A stretch of 64,000 nt of DNA from Fimbriimonadaceae bacterium (GTDB lineage: Bacteria; Armatimonadota; Fimbriimonadia; Fimbriimonadales; Fimbriimonadaceae). Under the pieces are notes generated by a model. It saw only the letters and a list, made by a program, of their open reading frames with translations, did no database searches and was not told the DNA's origin. This document shows, piece after piece, positions 53,691-61,905 of this stretch; the stretch's first letter is position 1, and each line of letters begins with the position of its first letter. The stretch spans positions 682,001 to 746,000 of the forward strand of contig JAHBTD010000002.1 in assembly GCA_019638775.1 (NCBI GenBank), given 5' to 3'. Made by a program: the position numbers and the translations under genes.

Positions 53691-54962
53691 ATGAAGTTCA
53701 ACGCAATTTGGAAACCGACGCTCGGTGTAATGGCATTGTCCATCGCCGCTTTTGGCGTCATCGGATGTAATGGGAAGACAGCAGACAACGGAGGCTCAAC
53801 CACACCAGATGGTGGAACAGCCTCTGCCGCAAAGCGCCCAGCTCCCACTGGTGCAGGCAATACGGACAGTGGCAGCGGCCCGATCAAAGTCGGCCTTGTC
53901 GCTAGCTTGAACGGTGAGCTCAAACCATGGGGGGCGGACAGTCAAGCGGGAGCGCTGCTTGCTCTTGAAGAGTTTAACGCGGCAGGTGGAGTAGACGGCC
54001 GCATGGTCGATCTCATGATTGAGGACTCGAACTCCAAGCCTGAGCAAGGCAAAACAGCTGCCGAGAAGTTAATGTCAAACGGCGCCCTTGCGGTGATCGG
54101 TGAAGTTTCGAGCGGAATCACCGCGCAGATGGCACAAGCAACCTTTGAGAAGGGAGTTCCGCTTGTAGCCGTTGGCGCAACCCGAACCGACGTGACCGAT
54201 ATCGGCGCAAACGTCTTCCGAGTTTGTTATATCGACGACTTCCAGGGTCCGGTTATGGCCAAGTTCGCCTATGAGGCCCTCGGCAAGCGAAGAGTCGGCA
54301 TCATGACCGACATCAAGCAACCGTATTCGACCTATCTCAGCAAGAGCTTCGCTGCCTATTTCAAGAAGCTCGGTGGAGAGGTTGTCGCAGAAGAGAACTA
54401 CGAGTCACAGCAGACGCAATTTAGCAGCCAATTGAAAGCGCTTAAGGACAAGAATCCTGACTGTCTGTTCCTGAGTGGCTACTTCACAGAAGTCGGCCCA
54501 ATCATTCGTCAGGCGAGCGAGCAAGGCATTGACGTGCCGTATGTCGGTGGCGACGGTTGGGACAGCCGAGAGATTATCACCAACGCTGGCGCTGCGATCA
54601 AGAATGGCTACTTCTGCAACCACTACAACAACGACGAAGATCGCGAAGAAGTGAAGGCTTTCCTTGCTGCATGGAAGAAGAAGTACAATTCAACTCCAGC
54701 AACAACAATGGGAGCCCTCGGATACGACGCCACAATGCTTGTCCTTCAGTCACTGAAGACGGCAGCAGCAACCGGCACACTCGATTCGAAGTCACTGATG
54801 GCAGCCATCGATAACACCGAGAACTTCCCTGGCGTTTCTGGTTCAATCACTCTCAAGGGTAAGAACGGCAACCCCGAGAAGCGCGCTCTTGTTGTTGGCC
54901 TTGATCCGGTCAGTGAGAAGCAAGTCTTCAAGAAAGCCTACGATTACTTCGAGCCCAAGTAA
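53691..54962 (+). CDS. livJ: Branched-chain amino acid ABC transporter substrate-binding lipoprotein
   Basis: 423 residues with lipobox GVIGC (Cys near residue 26). Periplasmic-binding fold of the Leu/Ile/Val family: IKVGLVASLNGELKPWGADS, LALEEFNAAGGVDGRMVDLM, AVIGEVSSGITAQMA and VAVGATRTDVTDIGANVFRV. It delivers branched-chain amino acids or similar ligands to LivHMG. First gene of the liv operon. A TATACT at 53630-53635 could be the -10 box but has no convincing -35. Confidence 0.92.
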   Translation: MKFNAIWKPTLGVMALSIAAFGVIGCNGKTADNGGSTTPDGGTASAAKRPAPTGAGNTDSGSGPIKVGLVASLNGELKPWGADSQAGALLALEEFNAAGGVDGRMVDLMIEDSNSKPEQGKTAAEKLMSNGALAVIGEVSSGITAQMAQATFEKGVPLVAVGATRTDVTDIGANVFRVCYIDDFQGPVMAKFAYEALGKRRVGIMTDIKQPYSTYLSKSFAAYFKKLGGEVVAEENYESQQTQFSSQLKALKDKNPDCLFLSGYFTEVGPIIRQASEQGIDVPYVGGDGWDSREIITNAGAAIKNGYFCNHYNNDEDREEVKAFLAAWKKKYNSTPATTMGALGYDATMLVLQSLKTAAATGTLDSKSLMAAIDNTENFPGVSGSITLKGKNGNPEKRALVVGLDPVSEKQVFKKAYDYFEPK

Positions 54963-54967
54963 TATCT

Positions 54968-56146
54968 ATGTACGATCTGACCAATACCGTGGCAGGGCTG
55001 AATTTTTCAGCTCTGCCACAGACTTTGACAAATGGGATTCTGAACGGTGCGATCTATGCCCTGATCGCTCTCGGCTACACGATGGTCTATGGCGTTTTGC
55101 GCCTCATCAACTTTGCCCACGGTGAAGTTTTTATGCTGGGAGCCTATGTGGCACTGCTCACTTCCTATGCGCTGGGATATGGCCCTGCGGCCTCTGGCGA
55201 CCCCACCAATCCTCTGCTCTCGCTTGCGATCATGCTTTTGCTTTCGATGACGATCTGCGCGATCATCGGCGTCTTGATCGAACGCTTCGCTTACAGACCG
55301 CTGCGAAGCCAACCACGAATCGCCTCCTTGATTACCGCAATCGGCGTATCGCTCCTGCTGCAGTACGGTGGGGCGCTCTTTCTGCCGGTCTCTCCACCCC
55401 CGAGCATTAAAGAAACGGTCAATCCCCCCGAATTCCGAAAACCCGTTACCATCGTCCTAACGCAACCCGACGAAAAAATTACCCAAACAATCGCGGACCT
55501 CAAGCCAGCTTACGAAGAAGCCAAGCAGAAGTGGGAGGCCCAGAAGAAGATTGAGAAAGACGAGTTCGAACTGACTCCAGAAGGCGAAGCGATCCGCTCT
55601 GAGTTCCAAGAGAAAGAACGCGCTTATTCCGGCGCAGTCAGAGAGGCCGACACAAGTTCAAACAAGATTATTGTTCCAACTGGAAAGCTAATCATGCTCT
55701 CCACGTCCATGTTTCTCATGGTCATCCTCTGGTACTTGGTAACGAGAACCCGTGCCGGTCGAGCCATGCGCGCCGTGTCGCACGATTTTGATTCTGCAGC
55801 CCTAATGGGCGTCGATGTCAATAAGATCGTCACGCTTACTTTTGTGATCGGTTCATCGCTCGCCGGCGCTGGCGCAATGATGCTGGCAAGTTTCCAGGGC
55901 ACGCCCCTAACCACTTTCTTTGGCCTACAACCCGGCGTAAAAGCATTTGTCGCCGCCGTTCTCGGTGGTATCGGCAATATCCCCGGAGCGGTCCTCGGCG
56001 GGCTTCTCATGGGAGTTGCCGAAGATATGGTGATTTGGGCTGGCTATAGCGAATATAAAGACGCCGTAGCGTTGGTCATTTTGATCATCGTCCTGCTCTT
56101 CCGACCCGGTGGAATTCTCGGATCCTCGAAGGTGGAGAAAGTCTAA
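54968..56146 (+). CDS. livH: Branched-chain amino acid ABC transporter permease LivH, with extra periplasmic loop
   Basis: 392 residues against about 300 usual. Standard parts: NGAIYALIALGYTMVYGVLR, INFAHGEVFMLGAY, RTRAGRAMRAV and VLGGIGNIPGAVLGGLLMG. The surplus is between about residues 142 and 238, a charged, probably helical stretch (DLKPAYEEAKQKWEAQKKIE) placed where the family has a short loop after transmembrane segment 4. Only five bases separate it from livJ; its stop overlaps the livM start. Confidence 0.92.
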   Translation: MYDLTNTVAGLNFSALPQTLTNGILNGAIYALIALGYTMVYGVLRLINFAHGEVFMLGAYVALLTSYALGYGPAASGDPTNPLLSLAIMLLLSMTICAIIGVLIERFAYRPLRSQPRIASLITAIGVSLLLQYGGALFLPVSPPPSIKETVNPPEFRKPVTIVLTQPDEKITQTIADLKPAYEEAKQKWEAQKKIEKDEFELTPEGEAIRSEFQEKERAYSGAVREADTSSNKIIVPTGKLIMLSTSMFLMVILWYLVTRTRAGRAMRAVSHDFDSAALMGVDVNKIVTLTFVIGSSLAGAGAMMLASFQGTPLTTFFGLQPGVKAFVAAVLGGIGNIPGAVLGGLLMGVAEDMVIWAGYSEYKDAVALVILIIVLLFRPGGILGSSKVEKV

Positions 56147-57369
56147 TGTTCTTTCTCAAACGATTCGGATCCATTGCGATTGGGCTCCTTGTGTGTTTGG
56201 CGATTGATGCCATCGCTGGGGGTATGGACGACTTCTCAAGGCGTCTAATCATCCTTGCCGGGCTCTACGTCACCCTTAGTGTCAGCCTGAACCTTATCAA
56301 CGGCATCACCGGCCAGTTTTCGATGGGCCATGCAGCCTTCTATCAAGTTGGCGCTTACGCCTCTGGTTACTTTGCTGTGACCTTCTACGGGAAGATTCCT
56401 TGGCTTACCGGCCCGATGTGGATCATCGCGATGATGGGTGTCAGCGCGATTGCGGCTGCAATAGCTGGCTTAATCGTAGGACTTCCCTCGCTGCGGTTAA
56501 AGGGCGACTACCTGGGAATCGTCACCCTCGGATTTGGCGAGATCATTCGTATCATCGTCCAAAACCAAGAAGTGATCGGTGGAAGTTATGGGATGAACGT
56601 CCAGCCAAAATTCCCTGTGCTGTTTGGTGGAACAGGCACATCGGGAGTTTGGATGGTGTGGGTTCTCGCCTTCATATGTATCGCCGTTTGCCGCAACCTG
56701 CTCAAGACCGTCCATGGACTTCCCTTCTTGGCAGTTCGTGAAGACGAAGTGGCGAGCTCAGCGATGGGTGTGAACGTCACCAAAATGAAGGTGATTGCCT
56801 TCCTTATCGGTTCATCGTTTGCGGGGGCAGCGGGGGCGCTTCTTGCCCACTATGAAGGCTTCCTCACGCCGACGATGTTCACGATGGATGTTTCGTTTAT
56901 CATTCTCACCATGGTCGTTCTTGGTGGAACGGGTTCAATCACGGGATCGGCGCTTGCCGCGGCTGTTCTCTTCTATCTGCCTGAGAAACTTCGCGACCTC
57001 CCCCCAGTCCCGGTTGCCTACATCGCCGGAGGAATCGTAAGCGTACTGCTAATGGTTTCCGTCATGAAACGGATTTCAATCACCTATCATGGTCCGAAAG
57101 GAAAAGGGGCTCTCCTCTACTTCGGAACGTTCTTTGGGGCGGCAGCACTTTCGTTCGTTCTTGGCCTTATCCTGAGCGCCGTACCGTCAATTGCACAGAT
57201 GGAAGCGATCGAGGCCAACCGCCTGCGAATGGTGATCTTCGCCGGAACACTGATTATTCTGATGCTGTTGCGTCCACAGGGAGTTCTCGGACACCATGAA
57301 TTCAGCTGGACGTGGGTTAGGCGGGTCTTGGGAATCAAGAACCGCCCATCTAAGGCGGTGTCGGCATGA
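56146..57369 (+). CDS. livM: Branched-chain amino acid ABC transporter permease LivM
   Basis: 407 residues. Features: SVSLNLINGITGQFSMGHAA, GLPSLRLKGDYLGIVTLGFG, AVREDEVASSAMGVNV and MVVLGGTGSITGSALAA. Roughly ten hydrophobic segments; a C-terminal extension of two extra helices follows residue 300. Starts on the last base of livH (TAATG) and overlaps livG by 4 bases, so translation is coupled through the operon. Confidence 0.94.
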   Translation: MFFLKRFGSIAIGLLVCLAIDAIAGGMDDFSRRLIILAGLYVTLSVSLNLINGITGQFSMGHAAFYQVGAYASGYFAVTFYGKIPWLTGPMWIIAMMGVSAIAAAIAGLIVGLPSLRLKGDYLGIVTLGFGEIIRIIVQNQEVIGGSYGMNVQPKFPVLFGGTGTSGVWMVWVLAFICIAVCRNLLKTVHGLPFLAVREDEVASSAMGVNVTKMKVIAFLIGSSFAGAAGALLAHYEGFLTPTMFTMDVSFIILTMVVLGGTGSITGSALAAAVLFYLPEKLRDLPPVPVAYIAGGIVSVLLMVSVMKRISITYHGPKGKGALLYFGTFFGAAALSFVLGLILSAVPSIAQMEAIEANRLRMVIFAGTLIILMLLRPQGVLGHHEFSWTWVRRVLGIKNRPSKAVSA

Positions 57370-58130
57370 GCGTACTTGAACTAAAAGCCGCGACAATTCG
57401 GTTCGGCGGACTCGTTGCCGTCAACGAAGTGAGCTTCAAGATCGAGCAGGGAGACATGTTTGGGCTGATCGGGCCGAACGGGGCAGGAAAAACAACCTGC
57501 TTCAATCTCATCACTGGTGTCTACACACCCACTTCTGGCGATGTGATCTTCAACGGCAAGCGGATCAATGGAACGCCGCCGAACAAGATTGCGGTACTTG
57601 GCATCTCCCGCACATTCCAGAATATCCGGCTCTTTAAGTCGCTCTCAGTGTTGGAGAATGTACTCGTCGGGGCTTTCCTACGGCACAAGTCCTCGCTTGG
57701 AAGCGCCCTTGCCTATCTTCCAGGAGCCATCAACGAGTCAGCACAGCTTCGTAAGAACGCAATGGAACTGCTAGAGGTACTGGACCTTGCCGACGTTGCC
57801 TCTGCACGGAGCGCAGACCTGTCCTACGGCAAGCAGAGACGTCTTGAAATCGCGAGAGCTATGGCAACGAATCCACAACTGTTGCTGCTCGATGAACCTG
57901 CTGCCGGTATGAACCCTCAAGAAAAGGACGAGCTAAGGCAAACCGTTCTCAAGCTCCGCAATGACTTCAAGAAGACCATTCTCGTCATTGAGCACGACAT
58001 GCGATTCGTGATGAACCTTTGCGAGAAGATCGTGGTGCTTGACCACGGCGAAGAGATTGCTTATGGCCCGCCCGCCGATATCCGCAACAATCCCAAAGTG
58101 ATTGAAGCTTATCTCGGCGAAGCCGTTTAA
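57366..58130 (+). CDS. livG: Branched-chain amino acid ABC transporter ATPase LivG
   Basis: 254 residues. Walker A GPNGAGKTTCFNLITG, the family loop ISRTFQNIRLF, signature DLSYGKQRRLEIARAM (LSYGxQR form), Walker B LLLLDEPAAGMNP and switch IEHDMRFVM. LivG normally pairs with LivF, but no livF follows: a strong terminator lies 17 bases after the stop. LivG may act as a homodimer, or livF lies elsewhere. Confidence 0.95.
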   Translation: MSVLELKAATIRFGGLVAVNEVSFKIEQGDMFGLIGPNGAGKTTCFNLITGVYTPTSGDVIFNGKRINGTPPNKIAVLGISRTFQNIRLFKSLSVLENVLVGAFLRHKSSLGSALAYLPGAINESAQLRKNAMELLEVLDLADVASARSADLSYGKQRRLEIARAMATNPQLLLLDEPAAGMNPQEKDELRQTVLKLRNDFKKTILVIEHDMRFVMNLCEKIVVLDHGEEIAYGPPADIRNNPKVIEAYLGEAV

Positions 58131-58146
58131 CTTTCACACAGAAATT

Positions 58147-58180
58147 AGCCCCGACACTCTTTTGAATGTCGGGGCTTTTT
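58147..58180 (+). terminator. Rho-independent terminator of the liv operon
   Basis: Arms AGCCCCGACA (58147-58156) and TGTCGGGGCT (58167-58176), 10-base loop, then TTTT. Confidence 0.93.
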
Positions 58181-58207
58181 GCTGTGCCGGTCCGACCATG
58201 CAAGGCT

Positions 58208-58738
58208 CTAAGATTTCGCCAGCTTTACTGTCGCCGTTGCGATCGGCAGGTACTTGTCGCCTTGCCTCATTTCAAGTACGTAAGAGATTTCATCCCCCTT
58301 CCGCTCCCAAGACTGTCGCAGCTGCCCAATGACGGAGTTTGCACCCGTTTCGAGAGAGAGCTTGCTACCCTCAACTGCACCCGTTTCTTCGCGGGGAGCT
58401 GCACCATCCATGCCCCCGTTGGCAAAGGTGAACATGGCAAACTTCTGCTTCTTTCCGTCGAAAGCAAGCATGCCGATTCCTTTCACGACTCCTTGTGTTT
58501 TCAAATCGTTCTCGACGGTGACCTGAACATATGTTCCGTCAAGGACTTTTTCAAACTTAAAGATGACTGGACCGCTAAAGGAGGCCTCCCCGATCTCATA
58601 CTTCAGATCACCCTTCCAAGCACCCAGCAGAAATTCAAGCTCCTTCATCTTTGGATGTACAGGAGGTTGCTGCGGCTGTTGGCTGACGACCAATGGCGCA
58701 AGCAATGCAATAACGAGAATGATCAAATATGTTCGCAT
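58208..58738 (-). CDS. Secreted DUF1579 family protein
   Basis: 176 residues with a signal peptide (MRTYLIILVIALLAPLVVSQ) and a short Gln/Pro stretch. The body shows the DUF1579 pattern: MKELEFLLGAWKGDLKYE, a YVQVTVEND strand, GIGMLAFDGKKQKFAMFTF and the C-terminal LEMRQGDKYLPIATATVKL. The fold is lipocalin-like; function unknown. It converges on the liv operon and appears to be a single-gene unit. Confidence 0.85.
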   Translation of the reverse strand: MRTYLIILVIALLAPLVVSQQPQQPPVHPKMKELEFLLGAWKGDLKYEIGEASFSGPVIFKFEKVLDGTYVQVTVENDLKTQGVVKGIGMLAFDGKKQKFAMFTFANGGMDGAAPREETGAVEGSKLSLETGANSVIGQLRQSWERKGDEISYVLEMRQGDKYLPIATATVKLAKS

Positions 58739-58835
58739 GACGCCATTCTACGCCTAACAGTGCTTTTTGGGTGAAAAAAGGGAGATCACATGGACTCTTT
58801 GGAAGAAGAATCGCCCTCGGTGACGAGTGATCTGA

Positions 58836-59459
58836 TCAATCGGCATCAGATTTGTCGGCTTCTTCGAGTTGTACGTTTTGCGACGGATCAGCAGTCTGGT
58901 CAACGTTCAGCGGCGCTGAGCCGGTTAGTTTCCAGCGGAGGCCCAAAAGAGCTGGCATTTCGATGATCGGAGCACCGCTCGCTTCAGATAGAGTCGATGC
59001 TGCCCCGAGAGCTTGATAGAGTTCATCGTAGGAGCCAATTCGATACCGCAATACCCTATCATGTTCGAGCTTGACAAAGGCTGCAAACGCCTTGCTGTAA
59101 GCACGCGGAATGCTTCTAAAGACGACAACTACGGCAAATTCATGCCTGACCAAGGACCGGCTTGTGGACAATACGTAATCGATCTCTATGCGAGCAAAAT
59201 CTTCAAGCGAGCCCTGCTTGTGCAATCCGAATCTTCCGACTCCTATGCGAAGGTCATACCACTTGGCATCGGTATCGACTTTAAGATGCCAGTGCAGGTT
59301 GAGCACCGACCACGATATGACGCCGATTGCCGATGCTGGTACCAGCCACACGAGATCCCTTGATATGACAGCTAAACCCAAGAGGATCAACCCTGCACAC
59401 CCCAAACCCGCGGCAATGACTTTTCGCAGCCAAGGTGGTAACGGCGAGTACACGAGCAT
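58836..59459 (-). CDS. Membrane protein of unknown function
   Basis: 207 residues. Two hydrophobic segments at about 14-30 (AAGLGCAGLILLGLAVI) and 33-52 (LVWLVPASAIGVISWSVL) are followed by a soluble domain with the pattern DTDAKWYDLRIGVGRFG and VVVFRSI, similar in layout to PH-like or bacterial YcxB-type membrane-proximal domains; that resemblance is weak. The C-terminus is acidic (QLEEADKSDAD). Located just downstream (46 bases) of the E1 beta gene, on the same strand. Confidence 0.65.
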   Translation of the reverse strand: MLVYSPLPPWLRKVIAAGLGCAGLILLGLAVISRDLVWLVPASAIGVISWSVLNLHWHLKVDTDAKWYDLRIGVGRFGLHKQGSLEDFARIEIDYVLSTSRSLVRHEFAVVVVFRSIPRAYSKAFAAFVKLEHDRVLRYRIGSYDELYQALGAASTLSEASGAPIIEMPALLGLRWKLTGSAPLNVDQTADPSQNVQLEEADKSDAD

Positions 59460-59505
59460 GTCGTGAGTATGTACTACGCTCCCTTAGGACCGGTTGCAGG
59501 CAGAC

Positions 59506-60519
59506 TTAGTACTTCACAACTCGCAGACAGGCTTCAACAACCTGGTCTACCGAAGGAAGAACAAAGCTCTCAAGGGGCTGAACCCACGGTACCGGCGTAT
59601 CAAGACGTGTCACCCGTAATGGAGGAGCGTCCAGATACTCAAATCCGAGATCGGATATCCGGGCTACGATTTCGCCAGCAAAGCCACATGTTCTTGCCGC
59701 TTCGTTGACGACCACGATACGATTCGTTTTCGCCAGCGATTCCAAAATCGTATCCTCATCGAGCGGAACGAGAGTTCGGATGTCGATGACTTCGGCATGA
59801 ACGCCTGCTTCGGCAAGCTTATCGGCGGCTTGAAGGCAGTGATAAACGTTTTGGCCATAGCTGACCATGGTCACGTCCGAACCTTCACGTCGGATTGCAG
59901 CCTTGCCGAGCGGAACGGTGTAGTCCTCATCGGGCAGCTCTTCAGCAATCTGATTGAGTCGATACAGCTGCTTGATTTCATAGCTGATGACAGGGTTGCC
60001 ATCTCGCAGCGCCGACTTCATCATCCCCTTGGCGTCGTAAGGGGTAGAGGGGCAAATAATCTTAATTCCCGGTGAATGGGCAAACCACGCCTCATTCATC
60101 TGGCTGTGATAAAGGGCGCCTCCGCCGTAGCCGCCTGCTGGACCACGCAGAACAATAGGTAAGTTCACTTCGCCAGCTGTGCGGTAGTGATACGTCGCCA
60201 TCATGTTGACGATCTGATCGAATCCGCACGAGATGAAATCGATGAACTGCATCTCTGCCATCACGGTCTTGCCGTTCAGCGCCATTCCAACTGACGATCC
60301 CACAATCGCAGCTTCGCTGATCGGTGCGTCCATGACTCGCGAAGCGCCGAACTTGGATTGAAGACCGTCTGTAACACCAAAGGCGCCACCAAGCAAGCCG
60401 ATGTCCTCACCAATGCAGATCATGTCCGGGTTGGTGGACATCTCTTCAAGCAGAGCTTCGTTAATCGCGGTCAAATAATTCTTCTTGACTGCTGCTGCAT
60501 GCTCAGTAACTGGGCTCAT
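59506..60519 (-). CDS. 2-oxoacid dehydrogenase E1 beta subunit
   Basis: 337 residues. Transketolase-like pyrimidine domain with NPDMICIGEDIGLLGGAFGV, APISEAAIVGSSVGMALNG, FIDFISCGFDQIVN and the beta-subunit motif GPAGGYGGGALYHSQ; the transketolase C domain follows (IDIRTLVPLDEDTILESL). Forms an alpha2beta2 E1 with the next gene and binds thiamine diphosphate. It could serve pyruvate, branched-chain oxoacids or acetoin; specificity is not readable. E2 and E3 are not in the window. It overlaps the alpha gene by 4 bases. Confidence 0.93.
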   Translation of the reverse strand: MSPVTEHAAAVKKNYLTAINEALLEEMSTNPDMICIGEDIGLLGGAFGVTDGLQSKFGASRVMDAPISEAAIVGSSVGMALNGKTVMAEMQFIDFISCGFDQIVNMMATYHYRTAGEVNLPIVLRGPAGGYGGGALYHSQMNEAWFAHSPGIKIICPSTPYDAKGMMKSALRDGNPVISYEIKQLYRLNQIAEELPDEDYTVPLGKAAIRREGSDVTMVSYGQNVYHCLQAADKLAEAGVHAEVIDIRTLVPLDEDTILESLAKTNRIVVVNEAARTCGFAGEIVARISDLGFEYLDAPPLRVTRLDTPVPWVQPLESFVLPSVDQVVEACLRVVKY

Positions 60520-61655
60520 GCTTCGTCTCCCTTAAAAACCCACATTCCACCTTCTTCAGCCGAAGGTAGCGGCGCTCCAACGGCGGACTCGACGCCCTGT
60601 TTGAGGTAAGCGACCACTTCTTCGGGGAAATCGTCATCGCGAACTTCAGCCGCGCTCTTCCCTTCTGCCATATGGTTATCGCTCTGCGCTTGGTTGATCA
60701 CGCCCTTCTCAAGGAGGAGCCTTTTTGCTACCGCGATCGGGTCGCGAGATCGACCGTCGTCAACTTCGTCCTTCGGTCGGTATTTTGCAGCGCGGTCATC
60801 ATCATGGTCTCCGTGTCCATACGCTCGGAAGGTCTTACACTCAATGATGCTTGGACCGTTCCCAGCGCGGGCGTACTCGACTGCCCACATGACTTTGTCG
60901 TAAACATCAAAAACGTTTTGACCATCGGCGACCAGACCCGGAATTCCGTACCCATCGGCGCGACGAGCGAAGTCCTCAAGCGGATACTCAAGGTTCGTCG
61001 GTGTACCATAAGCCCACTGGTTATTCTCGATGACGGTAATCATAGGGAGCTTGTGGACTGCGGCAAAATTAATGGCCTCGTGAAATACGCCTTGGGCTGT
61101 CGAGCCCTCGCCATTAAAGGTCAAGGCGACGGAATCTCCCCCGTTCAATCTGTCGGCATAAACCACACCTGCAGCGACCGGGATCGTGCCCGCGAGCATG
61201 GAGGTGCTGTGGATGATCTTTGCCCTCTTGCTGCCGATGTGCGACCAGTTGTCCCTTGCACGGCCCGGAGAGGTGACTTTGCCCCAAACCTGCCCGCAAA
61301 CCTCTTCGATAGACATACCGTACCGCTCTGGGTCACGCAGACGGCCTCCTGCCGCATCCTTGAGGAAGAACATGGGCATGTCGCGGTGGATCGGGCTGAT
61401 CCAGTCGGTGCCCTTCAGTCCGTAGATTGAGCCAACGATAATGGCTTCTTGGTTATGGGAGGAGTAAAGGGTGCCTTTCAAGCGTCCTCTTTTCTTCTCC
61501 TTGATGAGGCGGACATCGAAATACCTGGCCAAGTAAAGGTGCATCAGCATTTCAAGTTGCTGATCCTTGGTCAACAGTTCGCTTGCGTTGTCCACGTACC
61601 CGTCCCTGAGTCGTGTTTGCGGCGCCGTTACAGCGCTACTCGTTTTTGAAGCCAA
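60516..61655 (-). CDS. 2-oxoacid dehydrogenase E1 alpha subunit
   Basis: 379 residues from a TTG start at 61655 with GGAGA about ten bases upstream. The thiamine diphosphate motif reads FNGEGSTAQGVFHEAINFAA and ends VIENNQWAYG, with Glu in place of the second residue of the usual GDG. Other features: YSSHNQEAIIVGSIYGLK, HSTSMLAGTIPVAAGV, ECKTFRAYGHGDHDD. The N-terminus (MASKTSSAVTAPQ) is variable in the family. The neighbouring liv operon makes a branched-chain oxoacid role attractive but unproven. Confidence 0.93.
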   Translation of the reverse strand: MASKTSSAVTAPQTRLRDGYVDNASELLTKDQQLEMLMHLYLARYFDVRLIKEKKRGRLKGTLYSSHNQEAIIVGSIYGLKGTDWISPIHRDMPMFFLKDAAGGRLRDPERYGMSIEEVCGQVWGKVTSPGRARDNWSHIGSKRAKIIHSTSMLAGTIPVAAGVVYADRLNGGDSVALTFNGEGSTAQGVFHEAINFAAVHKLPMITVIENNQWAYGTPTNLEYPLEDFARRADGYGIPGLVADGQNVFDVYDKVMWAVEYARAGNGPSIIECKTFRAYGHGDHDDDRAAKYRPKDEVDDGRSRDPIAVAKRLLLEKGVINQAQSDNHMAEGKSAAEVRDDDFPEEVVAYLKQGVESAVGAPLPSAEEGGMWVFKGDEA

Positions 61656-61853
61656 TTTGCCGTGGTCTCCGTTCGATTAGGCGGACTCCGCCGCCAGAAA
61701 TCAGGGTTCAAGTCTACCTGACGCCCTAGTAAAATGGTCGGACCATTAGGTTCAAAGAGACAGGGTATAGGACTCTTGGTATCAAAAATTGCGGACAATT
61801 TACTGCCGGTTTATTTTTGATGCTTCCTTCTGTTCCGACACCCTTCAAATGCA
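61656..61853. other. Intergenic stretch, nothing recognised
   Basis: About 200 bases between the E1 alpha gene and the terminator of the thioredoxin fusion gene. It contains no ORF of note and no clear promoter. Confidence 0.5.
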
Positions 61854-61885
61854 ATCGGGCGGAAGGGAGTTCCCTTCCGCCCGAT
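61854..61885 (-). terminator. Hairpin terminator of the thioredoxin fusion gene
   Basis: Perfect 15-base arms ATCGGGCGGAAGGGA and complement around a 2-base centre. It lies 20 bases after the stop at 61906, read on the minus strand, followed by TTGCATTT. Confidence 0.85.
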
Positions 61886-61905
61886 AAATGGTCTCAATCA
61901 GGGTC

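Noticed and set aside
61700-61735. tRNA T-arm-like sequence (GGTTCAAGTCT)
   Set aside because: No matching acceptor, D or anticodon stems can be drawn around it.
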